From positions 434,001-498,000 of the forward strand of contig NZ_BMRY01000004.1 of the NCBI RefSeq assembly GCF_014648875.1: DNA of 64,000 nt, written 5' to 3'. Source of the DNA: Streptomyces parvus (GTDB lineage: Bacteria > Actinomycetota > Actinomycetes > Streptomycetales > Streptomycetaceae). This document shows positions 16,906 to 25,279 of the stretch, in pieces. A program made the translations under genes and the position numbers. The notes beneath the pieces were generated by a model. That model was not told where the DNA came from. It did no database searches and saw only the letters and a list, made by a program, of their open reading frames with translations. Each line of letters opens with the position of its first letter. Positions within the stretch are counted from its first letter, which is position 1.

Positions 16906-18041
16906 CCCCGCACTACGGTGCGGAGCACGAGGACTTCCGGAAGATGGTCCGTACGTTCCTGGAACGCGAGGCCGTTCCTCATCACGACCGGTGGGAGAAG
17001 GAGGGGATCGTCGACCGCGAGCTGTGGCGGAAGGCCGGTGCCGCCGGGCTCCTCGGCATGGACGCGCCGACCGAGTACGGCGGCGGGGGCGAGCCCGACT
17101 TCCGTTACCCGGCCGTCTTCACGGAGGAACTCATCAGGGCGCGGGTCACCGTGCCCGGCTTCGTCGCCCACAACGACGTCGTGGCTTCCTACCTCGCCGT
17201 CCGTACGACGCCGGAGCAGCGGCGGCGCTGGCTGCCCGGACTCTGCTCCGGCGAACTCGTCGCAGCCATCGCGATCAGCGAACCGGACGCCGGGTCCAAC
17301 GTGGCCGACATCCGTACCACCGCCGTCCGGGACGGGGACCACTACGTCCTCAACGGCCAGAAGGTCTTCATCACCAACGGCGAGAACGCCGACCTCGTCC
17401 TCGTTGCCGCGCGCACCGCCCCGCAGCGCGGCGGACAGGGCCTGAGCCTGTTCGTCGTGGAGCGGGGAACCGCCGGCTTCGCCCGGGGGAACCGGCTGGA
17501 GAAGCTCGGCTGGAACGCCAGCGACACCTGCGAGCTGTTCTTCGACGGCTGCCGCGTTCCCGCCGGCAACCTGGTCGGCAAGGAGCACGCCGGCATGGCC
17601 TACCTCATGACCGGGCTGCCGCGTGAACGGCTGAGCATCGCCACGGTCGCGGTCGCCGCCAGCGAACAGATGCTGGAGGACGCCCTGGACTACGCGCGGC
17701 GACGCCACGCGTTCGGCCAGGCCATCGGGAGCTTCCAGCACAACCGGTTCCAGCTGGCGACGATGGACACCGAGGTCACCATCGCCCGAGTCTTCCTGGA
17801 CCACTGCGTCACGCAGATCAACGCGGGCAGGCTGTCGGCCGCCGATGCGGCGAAGGCCAAATGGTGGACCACGGAACTCCAGGTGGAGATATCCAACCGG
17901 GCGCTCCAACTGCACGGCGGCTACGGCTACCTGAGAGAGAGCCCGATCTCCCGTGAGTGGGCCAACAGCCGGGTCCAGACGATCTACGGCGGCACCACCG
18001 AGATCATGAAGGAAATGATCGGGCGATCCCTCGGCCTGTGA
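16884..18041 (+). CDS. hlmB: Acyl-CoA dehydrogenase family flavoprotein (HlmB-type)
   Basis: A 385-aa acyl-CoA dehydrogenase. The AISEPDAGSN motif is near residue 132, the RRRHAFGQAIGSFQ helix near 272, and the C-terminal LQLHGGYGYLRE, SRVQTIYGGTTEIMKE and IGRSL blocks are typical. In the holomycin pathway this family performs an alpha,beta-type desaturation on the thioester- or amide-linked Cys-Cys intermediate. The ATG at 16884 lies 22 nt inside the thioesterase gene, so longer upstream reading frames are discarded. It lies in one run NRPS-GMC-TE-ACAD, followed by the acyltransferase after 82 bp. Confidence 0.94.
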   Translation: MRERPEVTPHYGAEHEDFRKMVRTFLEREAVPHHDRWEKEGIVDRELWRKAGAAGLLGMDAPTEYGGGGEPDFRYPAVFTEELIRARVTVPGFVAHNDVVASYLAVRTTPEQRRRWLPGLCSGELVAAIAISEPDAGSNVADIRTTAVRDGDHYVLNGQKVFITNGENADLVLVAARTAPQRGGQGLSLFVVERGTAGFARGNRLEKLGWNASDTCELFFDGCRVPAGNLVGKEHAGMAYLMTGLPRERLSIATVAVAASEQMLEDALDYARRRHAFGQAIGSFQHNRFQLATMDTEVTIARVFLDHCVTQINAGRLSAADAAKAKWWTTELQVEISNRALQLHGGYGYLRESPISREWANSRVQTIYGGTTEIMKEMIGRSLGL

Positions 18042-18123
18042 ACGCCGCCTCCCACCTCCGCACCTCCGGCCCGGCCCGGCGAGACCGTTCGGGCCCGGCC
18101 GGACCAGAAGGGACCACCGCTTC

Positions 18124-18996
18124 ATGAATTCCCACGACCTGTTCACCGTTTCCACCGCCACCCTGGACGACTGGTACCAGGTGGCGGAATGGGCGGACCA
18201 GGAGGGCTGGAACGTCGGCGACGGCGACGTGGCCTGCTTCCACCCGACCGACCCCGCCGGCTTCTTCATCGGCCGCCTCGGCGCACGTCCCGTCGCGGCC
18301 GTCTCCATCGTCAACTACGACGACCGGTACGCCGTCCTCGGCCACTACCTCACCGACCCGGAGTTCCGCGGCCGGGGCTACGGCCTGGCGACCTGGAAGG
18401 CGGCCTTCCCGCACTCGGGGAACCGTACGGTCGGCCTGGACGCGATGCCCGCACAGCAAGCCAACTACGAGACGTCCGGGTTCAAGGCGGTGCACAACAC
18501 CGTGCACTTCGCCGGGATCCCCGAGCGGCCCGCCCGGCCCGCTGGGCTCGGCGGGCTCGTTGAAGGGGTGGCCCCGGTCACCCCCGAGCACACCGAGGCC
18601 CTGGCCGCCTACGACCGCCGCTGCTTCCCGGCCGCCCGGAGCGGGTTCGTCGCCCGATGGCTCACCGCGCCGGGGCGGACCGCCCGCGTCCGGCTGCGCG
18701 ACGGCGCCGTCGCCGGGTACGGAGTCATCCGCCCGGCCGGTCGCGGCCACCGCATCGGACCGCTCTTCGCGGACACCCCCGAGGACGCCGCCGCGTTGTT
18801 CGACGGCCTCGTGGAACACCTCGGCCCCGGCGAGGAGGTGTCCCTCGACATCCCCGGCACCCACGCCGCTTCGGAGGACCTGCTGACCTCCCGGGGCCTG
18901 GCGGCGCAGTTCCACACGGTGCGCATGTACACCGGCCCCGTACCCGAGACCGCCGAAGAGCGGGTCTTCGCCATCACCACGCTCGAACTGGGCTGA
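18124..18996 (+). CDS. hlmA: GNAT N-acyltransferase (HlmA-type)
   Basis: A 290-aa GNAT protein. The N-terminal acetyl-CoA-binding domain shows DPEFRGRGYGLATW (the Q/RxxGxG/A pyrophosphate loop) at residues about 79-92, followed by the QANYETSGF segment. A C-terminal half of about 130 residues resembles the second GNAT-like domain found in this acyltransferase class. In holomycin producers HlmA acylates the amine of holothin with an acyl-CoA. The start is ATG 18124, with AGAAGGGA upstream. It is the last gene of the + strand biosynthetic run; a 12-bp hairpin follows at 19013-19057. Confidence 0.92.
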   Translation: MNSHDLFTVSTATLDDWYQVAEWADQEGWNVGDGDVACFHPTDPAGFFIGRLGARPVAAVSIVNYDDRYAVLGHYLTDPEFRGRGYGLATWKAAFPHSGNRTVGLDAMPAQQANYETSGFKAVHNTVHFAGIPERPARPAGLGGLVEGVAPVTPEHTEALAAYDRRCFPAARSGFVARWLTAPGRTARVRLRDGAVAGYGVIRPAGRGHRIGPLFADTPEDAAALFDGLVEHLGPGEEVSLDIPGTHAASEDLLTSRGLAAQFHTVRMYTGPVPETAEERVFAITTLELG

Positions 18997-19012
18997 CCGG
19001 GCCGAGCGAGAC

Positions 19013-19057
19013 CGGGGGGCCGGGAAGCACGCCGGACGCCTCGGCCCCGGCCCCCCG
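19013..19057 (+). terminator. Hairpin after the acyltransferase gene
   Basis: Left arm CGGGGGGCCGGG (19013-19024) and right arm CCCGGCCCCCCG (19046-19057), giving 12 perfect pairs with a 21-nt loop. It is positioned to end the NRPS-to-acyltransferase operon and separate it from the SARP gene. Confidence 0.6.
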
Positions 19058-19179
19058 AGCGGGCCCCGGCTCCTGCCCGGGGCTCCGTGTCCGGCGCTCA
19101 TCGATTTCCCGGCCGTGCGATGTTCCCGCGCGGTCCCCGTTGTTACCCCCGCCTTGCGACGGCCCGCCCTGGAGTCTTC

Positions 19180-20013
19180 ATGGACATCGGAATATTAGGC
19201 CCCCTCCTGGTGTCTGCCGACGACCGTTCCGAAACTGTCGAACTCGCCCCGAAACCCCGCACCGTCCTCGCCCTGCTCGTGGCGAACGCCGGACGCCTCA
19301 TCCCGGTGTCCTCCCTGGTGCGGGAGGTGTGGAACGGCTTCCCGCCCGCCAGCTCCCTGCGCAACATCCAGACCTATGTCTTCCAGTCGCGGAAGGCACT
19401 GACGCAGATCAACGGCATGCCCCTGCGCGAGGTGGGTCAGGAGCTGATTCTCACCCGGCCCGGCGGATACATGTTCAGCGACTCCGTCGCCCGGTTCGAC
19501 CACCGGGACTATCTGCAGCTGGCCGAGCGCGGCCGGGATGCCCTGCGCACCGGCGCCGTCGGAGAAGGGACCGACGTCTTCGCCCGAGCCCTGGCCCTGT
19601 GGCGGGGGCCCGCGTTCGTCGACACGGTCATGGGCCCCGCACTGGAGGCCCGGCGACGCCACCTGGAGGAATCCCGGCTCGGCGTCGTGGAGTCCCTCTG
19701 CGCCGGCCGCATCGAGCTGGGGCACTATCACGAGGCGTTGTCCGACCTCTCCGCTTCGGTGTCCGAACACCCCCTGCACGAAGGCCTGCATCTGCAGTAC
19801 ATGCGGGTGCTGGACATACTGGGCTCCAGAGCCCAGGCCCTGGAGGCCTACCACCGGCTGCGGCTCAACCTCGTGACCGAGCTCGGCATCGAGCCCGGAG
19901 CTCCGGTGCAGCGGCTCCAGCAACGCATCCTCAACGCCACGGACATGAACCGCACGGCACCCCACCCGCCGACCGGCATGATGACCCCGGTCGCGCGGCA
20001 GACGGCAGTTTGA
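19180..20013 (+). CDS. SARP family transcriptional activator
   Basis: A 277-aa Streptomyces antibiotic regulatory protein: an OmpR-like winged helix at residues about 1-95 (LAPKPRTVLALLVANAGRLIPVSSLV, SLRNIQTYVFQSRKAL) and a bacterial transcriptional activation domain at about 100-250 (RALALWRGPAFVDT, RRRHLEESRLGVVES, HYHEALSDLS). There is no NB-ARC extension. Codon 6 is TTA (19195-19197), so expression should need bldA tRNA, tying it to development. The start is ATG 19180; GGAG lies 5 bp upstream. It sits between the two biosynthetic blocks and could control either. SARP-box heptamers were not convincingly located. Confidence 0.93.
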   Translation: MDIGILGPLLVSADDRSETVELAPKPRTVLALLVANAGRLIPVSSLVREVWNGFPPASSLRNIQTYVFQSRKALTQINGMPLREVGQELILTRPGGYMFSDSVARFDHRDYLQLAERGRDALRTGAVGEGTDVFARALALWRGPAFVDTVMGPALEARRRHLEESRLGVVESLCAGRIELGHYHEALSDLSASVSEHPLHEGLHLQYMRVLDILGSRAQALEAYHRLRLNLVTELGIEPGAPVQRLQQRILNATDMNRTAPHPPTGMMTPVARQTAV

Positions 20014-20016
20014 CGA

Positions 20017-20047
20017 CAGGCCCCAGGGGGCGCCCCCCTAGGGCCTG
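20017..20047. terminator. Bidirectional hairpin between convergent SARP and ligase genes
   Basis: The outer arms CAGGCCC (20017-20023) and GGGCCTG (20041-20047) enclose a GGGGG-CG-CCCCC inner stem. A second 12-bp inverted repeat follows at 20048-20076 inside the ligase 3' end. Both are likely transcription terminators for the convergent pair. Confidence 0.6.
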
Positions 20048-21270
20048 GGCCGGGCGCTGCGCGACAGCGCCCGGCCGGCCGTGCGATCCGCCAGCAGCAG
20101 GTGATCGAGACCGTGCACCCGGTCACCGCGGTCGGCGGCGGGATCGATCCGGCCGAGGATCCGCAACGCGCCCCCGGCCGGATCGAAGGCAGCCCGGTCA
20201 CGGGTGCAGAGCCAGCCGGGACTGTCCGGCGCCCCGTCGGCCACGAAGCGCGCGGGAGGCGGCTCCTCGGAGAGATAGGGGGTGTGATCCAGACGCACCT
20301 GCAATTCCTCCCCGATGAGCCGCACCTGCCGCCCCGGGACGACCGGCCCCACTGAGCCGGGGCCGTACCACCCGGTCGGGTCGGCCGCGACGACCCCGGA
20401 CTCCGTGGTGCCGTACGCCTGCCCGATGCGCACGCCGTAGCGGTCGGCGAAGCCGGCGTACACCCGGTCCGGCAGCCGCTCACCGCCCGACACGGCGCGG
20501 CGCAGCCCCGGCACCCGTACCGGGCGGTCGCCCAGGGCCAGCTCCGTGAAGTGGGCGGTCGTGCCGAGGATCGTGTCGGCGCCCGACCGCAGTGCGGTGC
20601 GCAGGACGGCGGGGCGGGCCGACCGGGGAGCGAAGACGGTCACGGCGCCCACGTGCATGTTGTGCAGCAGACCGCCGACCAGGCTGAAGGAGTGAGTGAC
20701 CGGGCCGAGCACCAGGACCCGCGCGCCGGCCCCCGGCATGCCGGGGACCCGCCGGAAGCTGTCCAGCTCGGCCAGCAGAGAAGAGCCCGTACGTCCCACC
20801 GCCTTGGCGAAGCCGGTGCTCCCCGAGGTGAAGTGGACGAGGCAGTGGGCCGTCGCGGCGGGGAGCCCGCGACGCATGCGGCGCACGAGGATCTCGCACT
20901 CGTCATGGAAGGTCCGGCGGCCGTGGCCGCTGCCGCTGAAGGCGACGTGGAACTGAGGACGCCGGCTGTCCAGCAGCCGGGCCAGCTCGATGCCGCGTAT
21001 CTCCTGCCCGATCAGCATCACCTGGGCGCCCAACGCCCACAGCGCCAGGGCCGACCGCAGTTGGGAGAAGCTGGGAGTGCCCTGGAGGGCGACGGTGGTG
21101 CCCGACCGGATGCCGTGTGCGGTGAACAGGTCCCTGAGCCTGCTCGTCTGGGTGCGCAGAAGTCCGTACGTCACCGCGTGGTCGCCCTCGGCCCAGACAG
21201 CCCCGGAGGGATGCCGGGCCAGTAACTCCGCTCCCCACCAGTCGGATTCACCACCGGATGCGTGACGCAT
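20038..21270 (-). CDS. Short adenylate-forming (ANL) enzyme lacking the C-terminal subdomain
   Basis: A 410-aa AMP-forming ligase-like protein. The P-loop motif FTSGSTGFAKAVG is at about residues 152-164, AYGTTESG near 286 and LCTRDRA near 368, ending shortly after GRIDPAAD. The C-terminal subdomain of about 100 residues, with the catalytic Lys of full-length acyl-CoA or aryl-acid ligases, is absent; the frame closes cleanly with a stop and a hairpin, so this is not an assembly break. The ATG at 21270 has a GGGGAG site 10 nt upstream; the GTG at 21288 is less likely. The substrate cannot be read reliably. It could adenylate an acyl group for the adjacent pathways or be a degenerate remnant. 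Confidence 0.8.
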   Translation of the reverse strand: MRHASGGESDWWGAELLARHPSGAVWAEGDHAVTYGLLRTQTSRLRDLFTAHGIRSGTTVALQGTPSFSQLRSALALWALGAQVMLIGQEIRGIELARLLDSRRPQFHVAFSGSGHGRRTFHDECEILVRRMRRGLPAATAHCLVHFTSGSTGFAKAVGRTGSSLLAELDSFRRVPGMPGAGARVLVLGPVTHSFSLVGGLLHNMHVGAVTVFAPRSARPAVLRTALRSGADTILGTTAHFTELALGDRPVRVPGLRRAVSGGERLPDRVYAGFADRYGVRIGQAYGTTESGVVAADPTGWYGPGSVGPVVPGRQVRLIGEELQVRLDHTPYLSEEPPPARFVADGAPDSPGWLCTRDRAAFDPAGGALRILGRIDPAADRGDRVHGLDHLLLADRTAGRALSRSARPRP

Positions 21271-21395
21271 GGCGTGTTCACTCCCCACTCGCTGTCAGGA
21301 CCGCTCGTTCCGGGTACCACTCGCTTCGAGGGCTGTGTCTTCGGAGAAACACCGCGGCGCGGCGGAGGGTTGCATCCGCGCCGGTCCTCCGCCCC

Positions 21396-22208
21396 TCAGA
21401 CGGCGAGGGGACGGCAGCTGCGGCACGCCCGGTATCCCGCCCGGCGGGCCGCGGAGGCGTCGGAGAACGGCTGCTGATGCCGCAGGGTGATGCGGCGGGC
21501 GTGGGCGCAGGTGGGGTGGCAGTAGATCCGGGTGGTCCGGCTGCCGAGGAAGACGGCTCCCTCGCGTGACAGGCCGGCCAGCCGCTCCATGTCGATGTGC
21601 TCCGCGGCCCGCAGCGCCCGGCCCGTCCCCGATGGATAGGAGACGTCGCACGGCGAGCCGTGCTCGGCGGTGATCCGATGGCAGGGGACCAGCAGCGTCG
21701 CCGGGTTGGCGGCGAGTGCCCGGGTCACGATCCCGGGCTCGTGCCCCACTCCCGCCTCCCGGGCGACCCAGCTGATCGGGCGCAACTGCCCCCGAGGGAC
21801 GGTCCGCACGGCTTCCAGCACAGCGCGGTGTTCCTCGTCCACGGAGCTCAGGTCGACGGGGAGGGACTTGGTCCGCCCGGTGCGCACGGCGGGACGCAGC
21901 CCCGGCAGGGCGGTGTCCGAGCGGATGGCCGTGCGACGGGTCCGGCTCCAGTGGATCTCTTCGAACATGTCGGTGCTGACGACCATGGTCTCCATCATGG
22001 CGCCGGTGACCGCGTGCGGGCTGCAGGCCACGTAGAGCCCTCCGGCACCCGTCTCCAGCCGTACGTACCTGTCGTAGCGCTCGACGGAAATCCCCACATG
22101 CCGCAGCACCCGCAGGCCGTAGTCCACCGGTGCTGAGGTGGTGAGGGCTGCCAGCGCGCTCTCCACATCCTGCTGCGGAGAGGCAGCGCCTTCGTCGTTC
22201 GTCGTCAC
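21396..22208 (-). CDS. Alkylation-repair protein: AGT (MGMT) domain fused to C-terminal Ada zinc domain
   Basis: A 270-aa protein in which the usual Ada order is reversed. Residues about 20-205 are an O6-alkylguanine-DNA alkyltransferase-like unit with the acceptor Cys176 in VPCHRI. Residues about 215-268 are the Ada methylphosphotriester zinc domain with Cys230, Cys234 (YCHPTC), Cys262 and Cys265 (CRSC). There is no AraC helix-turn-helix, so it cannot act as a classical Ada regulator alone. It starts inside the stop codon of the upstream ECF sigma gene (ATGA overlap), so the two are co-expressed. The family irreversibly removes alkyl groups from DNA. Next to a predicted diazo pathway it is a good self-resistance candidate (inference). 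Confidence 0.88.
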   Translation of the reverse strand: MTTNDEGAASPQQDVESALAALTTSAPVDYGLRVLRHVGISVERYDRYVRLETGAGGLYVACSPHAVTGAMMETMVVSTDMFEEIHWSRTRRTAIRSDTALPGLRPAVRTGRTKSLPVDLSSVDEEHRAVLEAVRTVPRGQLRPISWVAREAGVGHEPGIVTRALAANPATLLVPCHRITAEHGSPCDVSYPSGTGRALRAAEHIDMERLAGLSREGAVFLGSRTTRIYCHPTCAHARRITLRHQQPFSDASAARRAGYRACRSCRPLAV

Positions 22209-22795
22209 TTCGACACCTCCCTCGGGGGCGGGTCCTCGGTCGCCATCAGCTGACGCAGGCTACCGACACCACGGGACACCTGTGCTTTGACCGTCCCTAC
22301 CGGGCAACCCTGCACCTCGGCGATTTCCTGGTAATTCAGGCCGACGATGTGGCGGAGCACGACGGCGACCCTCGGATTCTCCGGTAACTCCGCCAGGGCT
22401 GACACGAGCCGGTTCCTGTCCAGGGCCGTGCCGGCGCGTTCGTCGGGGCCCGGGCGCTGGTCGGGCCAGACCTGGCAGACCTCCTCGACCGGGGCGGCCG
22501 ACACCGGACGGCGCACGCTGGAACGGACGTGGTTGCGCCAGACGTTGGCCGCGATGGTCATCAGCCAGGCACGCGGCCGCAGCTCGCGACGCCGCTGAGG
22601 CGAATATCCCTGCAACGCCGTGTAGGCGCGCAGAAACGTGTCCTGCCCCAGGTCGTCCGCCTCGGTGGCGGAACCGGTCACCCGGAGCAGAAACGCGCGG
22701 ACCGCCGTGGCGTGGACCCGCACCAGCTCCGTGAAGCCGTCGTCGAGATCCGCTGCCAGGCGTGCTGTCACCTGCTCGGCCATGTCATCCATCAC
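22205..22795 (-). CDS. ECF RNA polymerase sigma factor
   Basis: A 196-aa sigma-70 family protein with region 2 at about residues 20-90 (VHATAVRAFLLRVTGSATEADDLGQDTFLRAY, PRAWLMTIAANVWRNHVR) and region 4 at about 130-185 (LAELPENPRVAVVLRHIVGLNYQEIAEVQGCPVGTVKAQVSRG, cut here by residue range). No anti-sigma gene is adjacent. It is coupled to the Ada-type repair gene by a 4-nt overlap, so the repair protein may sense or antagonise sigma activity or simply be its target. The start is ATG 22795 or the internal Met at residue 2 or 5. It is divergent from the MFS gene over a 193-bp region containing an 11-nt tandem repeat. Confidence 0.92.
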   Translation of the reverse strand: MMDDMAEQVTARLAADLDDGFTELVRVHATAVRAFLLRVTGSATEADDLGQDTFLRAYTALQGYSPQRRRELRPRAWLMTIAANVWRNHVRSSVRRPVSAAPVEEVCQVWPDQRPGPDERAGTALDRNRLVSALAELPENPRVAVVLRHIVGLNYQEIAEVQGCPVGTVKAQVSRGVGSLRQLMATEDPPPREVSK

Positions 22796-22870
22796 CCATC
22801 AGAACACCACGGCCCCCCGGAGGGTTGCACCCGAACCTCCGGACCCGCCGGAGCCCCCCTCGCCTCCCGC

Positions 22871-22903
22871 CGGAACCCCGTCGGAACCCCGCCGGAACCC
22901 CGT
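22871..22903. repeat. 11-nt tandem repeat, three units
   Basis: Three consecutive copies of CGGAACCCCG followed by T, C and T (units at 22871, 22882, 22893). It lies in the divergent region between the sigma gene and the MFS gene, 86 bp before the MFS start. The regular spacing of about one helical turn would suit a multimeric DNA-binding protein; chance slippage is also possible. Confidence 0.7.
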
Positions 22904-22988
22904 CGTGTCCGGCGTGCAACTGCCCGGCGTCCGCCGGTGTTCCACCTCCTGCAAACCAGCGCATGGCAGACGTGACGAAAGGAAGACC

Positions 22989-24452
22989 ATGTCCGACGTG
23001 GAGGAGAGGACCGGCGCACCAGCCGTGTCCGCAGTGGATCAGGGCGTCATGACCAGTCGCCAGAAACTGGCGCTGGCGGTGCTGTTGGGCGCCCAGTTCA
23101 TGCTGGCCGCCGATTTCTCCATCCTGACCGTCTCCCTGCCGGTGATCGGGGACTCGCTGGGGTTCTCGCTCGACTCGCTGCAGTGGATCACCACGGCCTT
23201 CGCCCTGCCCGCCGCCGGGTTCACGCTGCTGTTCGGGCGGATCGCGGATCTGTGGGGGCGCCGCAGGCTGTTCCTCATCGGCATCGTGCTCCTGGCCGTC
23301 GCCTCCCTCGTCGGCGGGCTGGCGAACTCCCCGGAGGTCCTGCTGGCCGCCCGCGTCGCCCAGGGTGTGGCCACGGCCATCTCGGTGCCCTCGGCGCTGT
23401 CGCTGATGACCACGACGTTCCCCGAGGGGCCGTTGCGGCAGAAGGCCCTCGGGCTCAACGGAGCGCTGGTCGGCGCCGGGTTCAGCGCGGGCGCGCTGCT
23501 GGGCGGGGTGCTGACGGAGAGCCTGAGCTGGCGCTGGTCCTTCCTGATCAACGTCCCGGTGGTCGTGCTCCTCGTCATCGGCACGGTGATGGTCATCCCC
23601 GAGGGCCGGGCGACCGTCCGCACCCGCCTGGACGTGCCGGGCGCCATCACCGTCACCGGTGGTCTGCTGGCCCTGGTCTTCGGCATCACCACCGCCGGGC
23701 ACGAAGGCTGGGGCGCGTCTTCCGTCTACCTGTGGCTCGCGGTGGCCGCGGTGCTTCTGGTCGCCTTCTGGTTCATCGAGCTGAACAGCGCCAACCCGCT
23801 CGCCCCGGTGCGGGTGCTGAAGCGTGGCTCCGTGCTGTGGGGCAACTTCGGCGGCTTCGCCACGATCGCCATGGCGACGGCGACCTCCTTCGCCGCCACG
23901 CTGTACATGCAGAAGGTGCTGGGCTTCTCCGCGTTCACGACGGGCGTGGCGATCGGCCTGCCCGGCATCGCGATCATCGTGGCCGGGACGATCGCGCCCC
24001 GGCTGCTGGCCCGGCTCGGGGCCCCCGCGGTCCTCTCGCTCGCCCTGGTCGTCCAGTCCCTCGGCTTCGCCGTTCTGCTGGGGCTCAGCGACAGTGACAT
24101 GGGCGCGGTCCTGGTCTTCGTCGGACTCGCCGTCGGGTTCTTCGCCCATGCCTACGCCATCGTGGCGTACATGGTCAGTGCCACGTCGGGGCTGCCCGAC
24201 GAGGAGCAGGGACTCGCCACCGGTCTCACCACGATGAGCATGCAGATCGCCATCACCCTGGGCATTCCGGTGATCAGCGCGGTGATCTCGGCCCGGACGG
24301 CGGCGCTGGAGAGGACCGGATCCGAGACCGACGCCGTCCTCGGCGGCGTGCGTGCGGGTGTGCTCGTCGACGCGCTCTTCCTGCTCGCGGCCGCCGCGAT
24401 CGTGTGGGTGTTCCTGGCCCGCAAGGCCCGCACCGGGAAGGGCGCCCTCTGA
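22989..24452 (+). CDS. MFS drug transporter, DHA2 (14-helix) type
   Basis: A 487-aa major facilitator. Residues about 20-480 are hydrophobic in about 14 segments. Motif A is FGRIADLWGRRRLF, and the conserved acidic helix-1 stretch reads AADFSILTVSLPVIG. It is probably the exporter and resistance gene of the second (diazo) cluster, distinct from the HlmH-type exporter at 8345. The ATG at 22989 has a GAAAGGAAG site. Its stop overlaps the SDR start (TGATG), so MFS, SDR and cupin genes form one operon ending at the terminator at 25921. Confidence 0.92.
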   Translation: MSDVEERTGAPAVSAVDQGVMTSRQKLALAVLLGAQFMLAADFSILTVSLPVIGDSLGFSLDSLQWITTAFALPAAGFTLLFGRIADLWGRRRLFLIGIVLLAVASLVGGLANSPEVLLAARVAQGVATAISVPSALSLMTTTFPEGPLRQKALGLNGALVGAGFSAGALLGGVLTESLSWRWSFLINVPVVVLLVIGTVMVIPEGRATVRTRLDVPGAITVTGGLLALVFGITTAGHEGWGASSVYLWLAVAAVLLVAFWFIELNSANPLAPVRVLKRGSVLWGNFGGFATIAMATATSFAATLYMQKVLGFSAFTTGVAIGLPGIAIIVAGTIAPRLLARLGAPAVLSLALVVQSLGFAVLLGLSDSDMGAVLVFVGLAVGFFAHAYAIVAYMVSATSGLPDEEQGLATGLTTMSMQIAITLGIPVISAVISARTAALERTGSETDAVLGGVRAGVLVDALFLLAAAAIVWVFLARKARTGKGAL

Positions 24453-25225
24453 TGGCGGCGCTCACGGGCAAAGTGGCCGTGGTGACCGGGGCCAGCCGGG
24501 GCATCGGCCGGGCGACGGCCGAGAGGCTCGCGGCGCGAGGCGCCGTGGTGGCCGTCCACTACGCCTCCGACCGGACGGCGGCCCAGGAGGTCGTCGAGTC
24601 CATCGCGGCAGCCGGAGGCGCGGCTTTCCCGGTGCAGGCGGAATTCTCCTCACCGGACGGTCCCGCCGAACTCTGGGAGGCATTCGACGCCTCCATCGGT
24701 GCGTACACGGACGGCGGCGAGGCGCGCGTCGACATTCTCGTGAACAACGCGGCAACTCTGGTCCGAGGATCACTGGAAGAAGCCAAACCCGACGACTACG
24801 AGCGAATGATGGCGGTGAATCTCAGGGCGCCCTTCTTTCTCGTTCAGCAGGCGCTGGGACGATTGCGCGACGGCTCCCGCATCATTAATGTGTCGTCTGC
24901 CGTCACGCGTATGACCTTCCCGGGAACGGCCGTCTACGGCCTGACCAAAGGCGCACTGAACACCTTCACGCTCGGCCTGGCACAGGAGCTCGGCGGGCGG
25001 GGCATCACGGTCAACGCGGTCTCTCCCGGCCCCCTGGACACCGACGCCAACGCGGACTGGCTGCGCGGCAACACCCAGGCGCAACAGCAGGTCTCCGAGC
25101 AGTCGGCGCTGGGGAGGGTGGGGCAGGCGGGTGACGTCGCCGATGTCATCACCTACCTCGCGACCGATGAGGCGCGGTGGATCACCGGCCAGGTCATCGA
25201 CGCCAGTGGCGGCACACGGCTCTGA
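24452..25225 (+). CDS. Short-chain dehydrogenase/reductase
   Basis: A 257-aa classical SDR: cofactor loop TGASRGIG at residues 12-19, NNAA near 104, catalytic Ser in VSSAV, Tyr-x-x-x-Lys as YGLTKG near residue 166-171, and the C-terminal GQVIDASGG block. The dinucleotide preference is probably NADP(H), judged from the basic residue in the loop and later HYASDR. It could reduce or oxidise a hydroxyl or keto group in the neighbouring pathway, but its substrate cannot be told. It is coupled to the MFS gene by TGATG; the cupin gene follows after 54 bp. Confidence 0.9.
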   Translation: MAALTGKVAVVTGASRGIGRATAERLAARGAVVAVHYASDRTAAQEVVESIAAAGGAAFPVQAEFSSPDGPAELWEAFDASIGAYTDGGEARVDILVNNAATLVRGSLEEAKPDDYERMMAVNLRAPFFLVQQALGRLRDGSRIINVSSAVTRMTFPGTAVYGLTKGALNTFTLGLAQELGGRGITVNAVSPGPLDTDANADWLRGNTQAQQQVSEQSALGRVGQAGDVADVITYLATDEARWITGQVIDASGGTRL

Positions 25226-25279
25226 ACTTCGGCAGGCGCGGCGCTCTGTTCGCCCGCCTCGATGAAAGGGAGGCCCTGG

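Noticed and set aside
8345..24452. Idea that the two MFS genes at 8345 and 22989 are a duplicated pair
   Set aside because: Their sequences, N-terminal tails and operon partners differ; each fits its own cluster.
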